Origin: an uncultured Oscillospiraceae bacterium
GTDB lineage: Bacteria; Bacillota; Clostridia; Oscillospirales; Ruminococcaceae
Direction: 5' to 3'
DNA: 6,277 nt
Assembly: GCA_958403605.1 (NCBI GenBank)
Contig: CATXYA010000114.1
Span: forward strand, 1 to 6,277
The notes below the pieces were generated by a model that saw only the letters and a program-made list of their open reading frames with translations, made no database searches and had not been told where the DNA came from. This document shows, in pieces, positions 6,135 to 6,277 of this stretch. Position 1 is the first letter of the stretch; every line of letters begins with the position of its first letter. The position numbers and the translations under genes are program-made.

Positions 6135-6277
6135 ATGATGGACCGGATCTGCCTGCTGCCCCCGCCGCGCACGGTGCGCTGGAGCGGCGGCTGTTTCACA
6201 CCGCCGGGCGCGCTGACGGCGGCGCTGCCCCAGGACCTGGCCGCGCTGGCCGGGCCGCTGGCCACCCTGTGGCCGCA
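6135..6277 (+). CDS. 5' end of a probable glycoside hydrolase (GH20-like N-terminal domain)
   Basis: This open frame begins with tandem ATG codons and runs to the window edge (47 complete codons), so it is cut at its 3' end. The first residues, M-M-D-R-I-C-L-L-P-P-P-R-T-V-R-W followed by S-G-G-C-F-T, follow the pattern 'L-L-P-x-P-x-x-V-x-W-x-x-G-x-F' that opens the small non-catalytic first domain of GH20 beta-N-acetylhexosaminidases and some other glycosidases with the same domain. There is no signal peptide, so the product would be cytoplasmic like the GH3 enzyme. A GH20 assignment fits the neighbourhood but rests on only about 20 residues; catalytic residues (the D-E pair of GH20) lie outside the window. 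GH84-type or other enzymes sharing this opening remain possible. That the frame is a real gene is well supported by its Shine-Dalgarno site, codon use and position after a terminator. Confidence 0.6.
   Translation, partial: MMDRICLLPPPRTVRWSGGCFTPPGALTAALPQDLAALAGPLATLWP

Noticed and set aside
1..6277. Defence system, prophage, insertion sequence, CRISPR or structured RNA hidden in the window
   Set aside because: All space is taken by recognisable metabolic genes. The gaps are 72 bases or less and contain only ribosome sites and terminators. No repeat array, transposase motif or tRNA-like fold was seen by eye.

Overview
The window is a very GC-rich stretch carrying six protein genes, all on the + strand and tightly packed. 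Third codon positions are overwhelmingly G or C, Shine-Dalgarno (SD) sites are strong AAAGGAGG-type sequences, gaps are short, and two intrinsic terminators end in T-tracts. This combination fits a high-GC anaerobic Clostridia member, such as a gut Oscillospiraceae/Ruminococcaceae-like organism. That placement is inference from style and gene content; no phylogenetic marker is present.

Layout: (1) the 3' end of a metallo-beta-lactamase-fold hydrolase (1-449); (2) a GPH/MelB-type sugar:cation symporter (446-1822) that overlaps it by ATGA; (3) a membrane-anchored HSL/Aes-type alpha/beta hydrolase (1839-2858); (4) a complete cytoplasmic family 3 glycoside hydrolase of the beta-glucosidase type (2901-5165); (5) a strong terminator (5177-5209); (6) an esterase of the EstA/feruloyl-esterase-like 'putative esterase' family (5238-6077); (7) a second terminator (6094-6119); (8) the 5' end of another gene whose N-terminus resembles the non-catalytic first domain of GH20 beta-hexosaminidases (6135 onward, cut by the window edge).

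Read together, this looks like a glycoside-utilisation locus. The symporter would import a glycoside or short oligosaccharide, the GH3 enzyme (no signal peptide) would cleave non-reducing beta-linked sugars inside the cell, and the two unrelated-subfamily esterases could strip acyl groups. The real substrate cannot be read from the sequence. No RNA genes, CRISPR arrays, insertion sequences, att sites or origins were seen, and no non-coding stretch exceeds 72 bases.

The most unusual feature is the placement of the two terminators. Each sits in a gap so small (28 and 15 bases from terminator end to the next start codon) that an ordinary promoter cannot fit between them. The downstream genes must therefore depend on read-through, antitermination, or promoters inside the preceding gene. 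Nothing here clearly amounts to a novel defence or mobile system; the window is mostly an ordinary carbohydrate-metabolism region.
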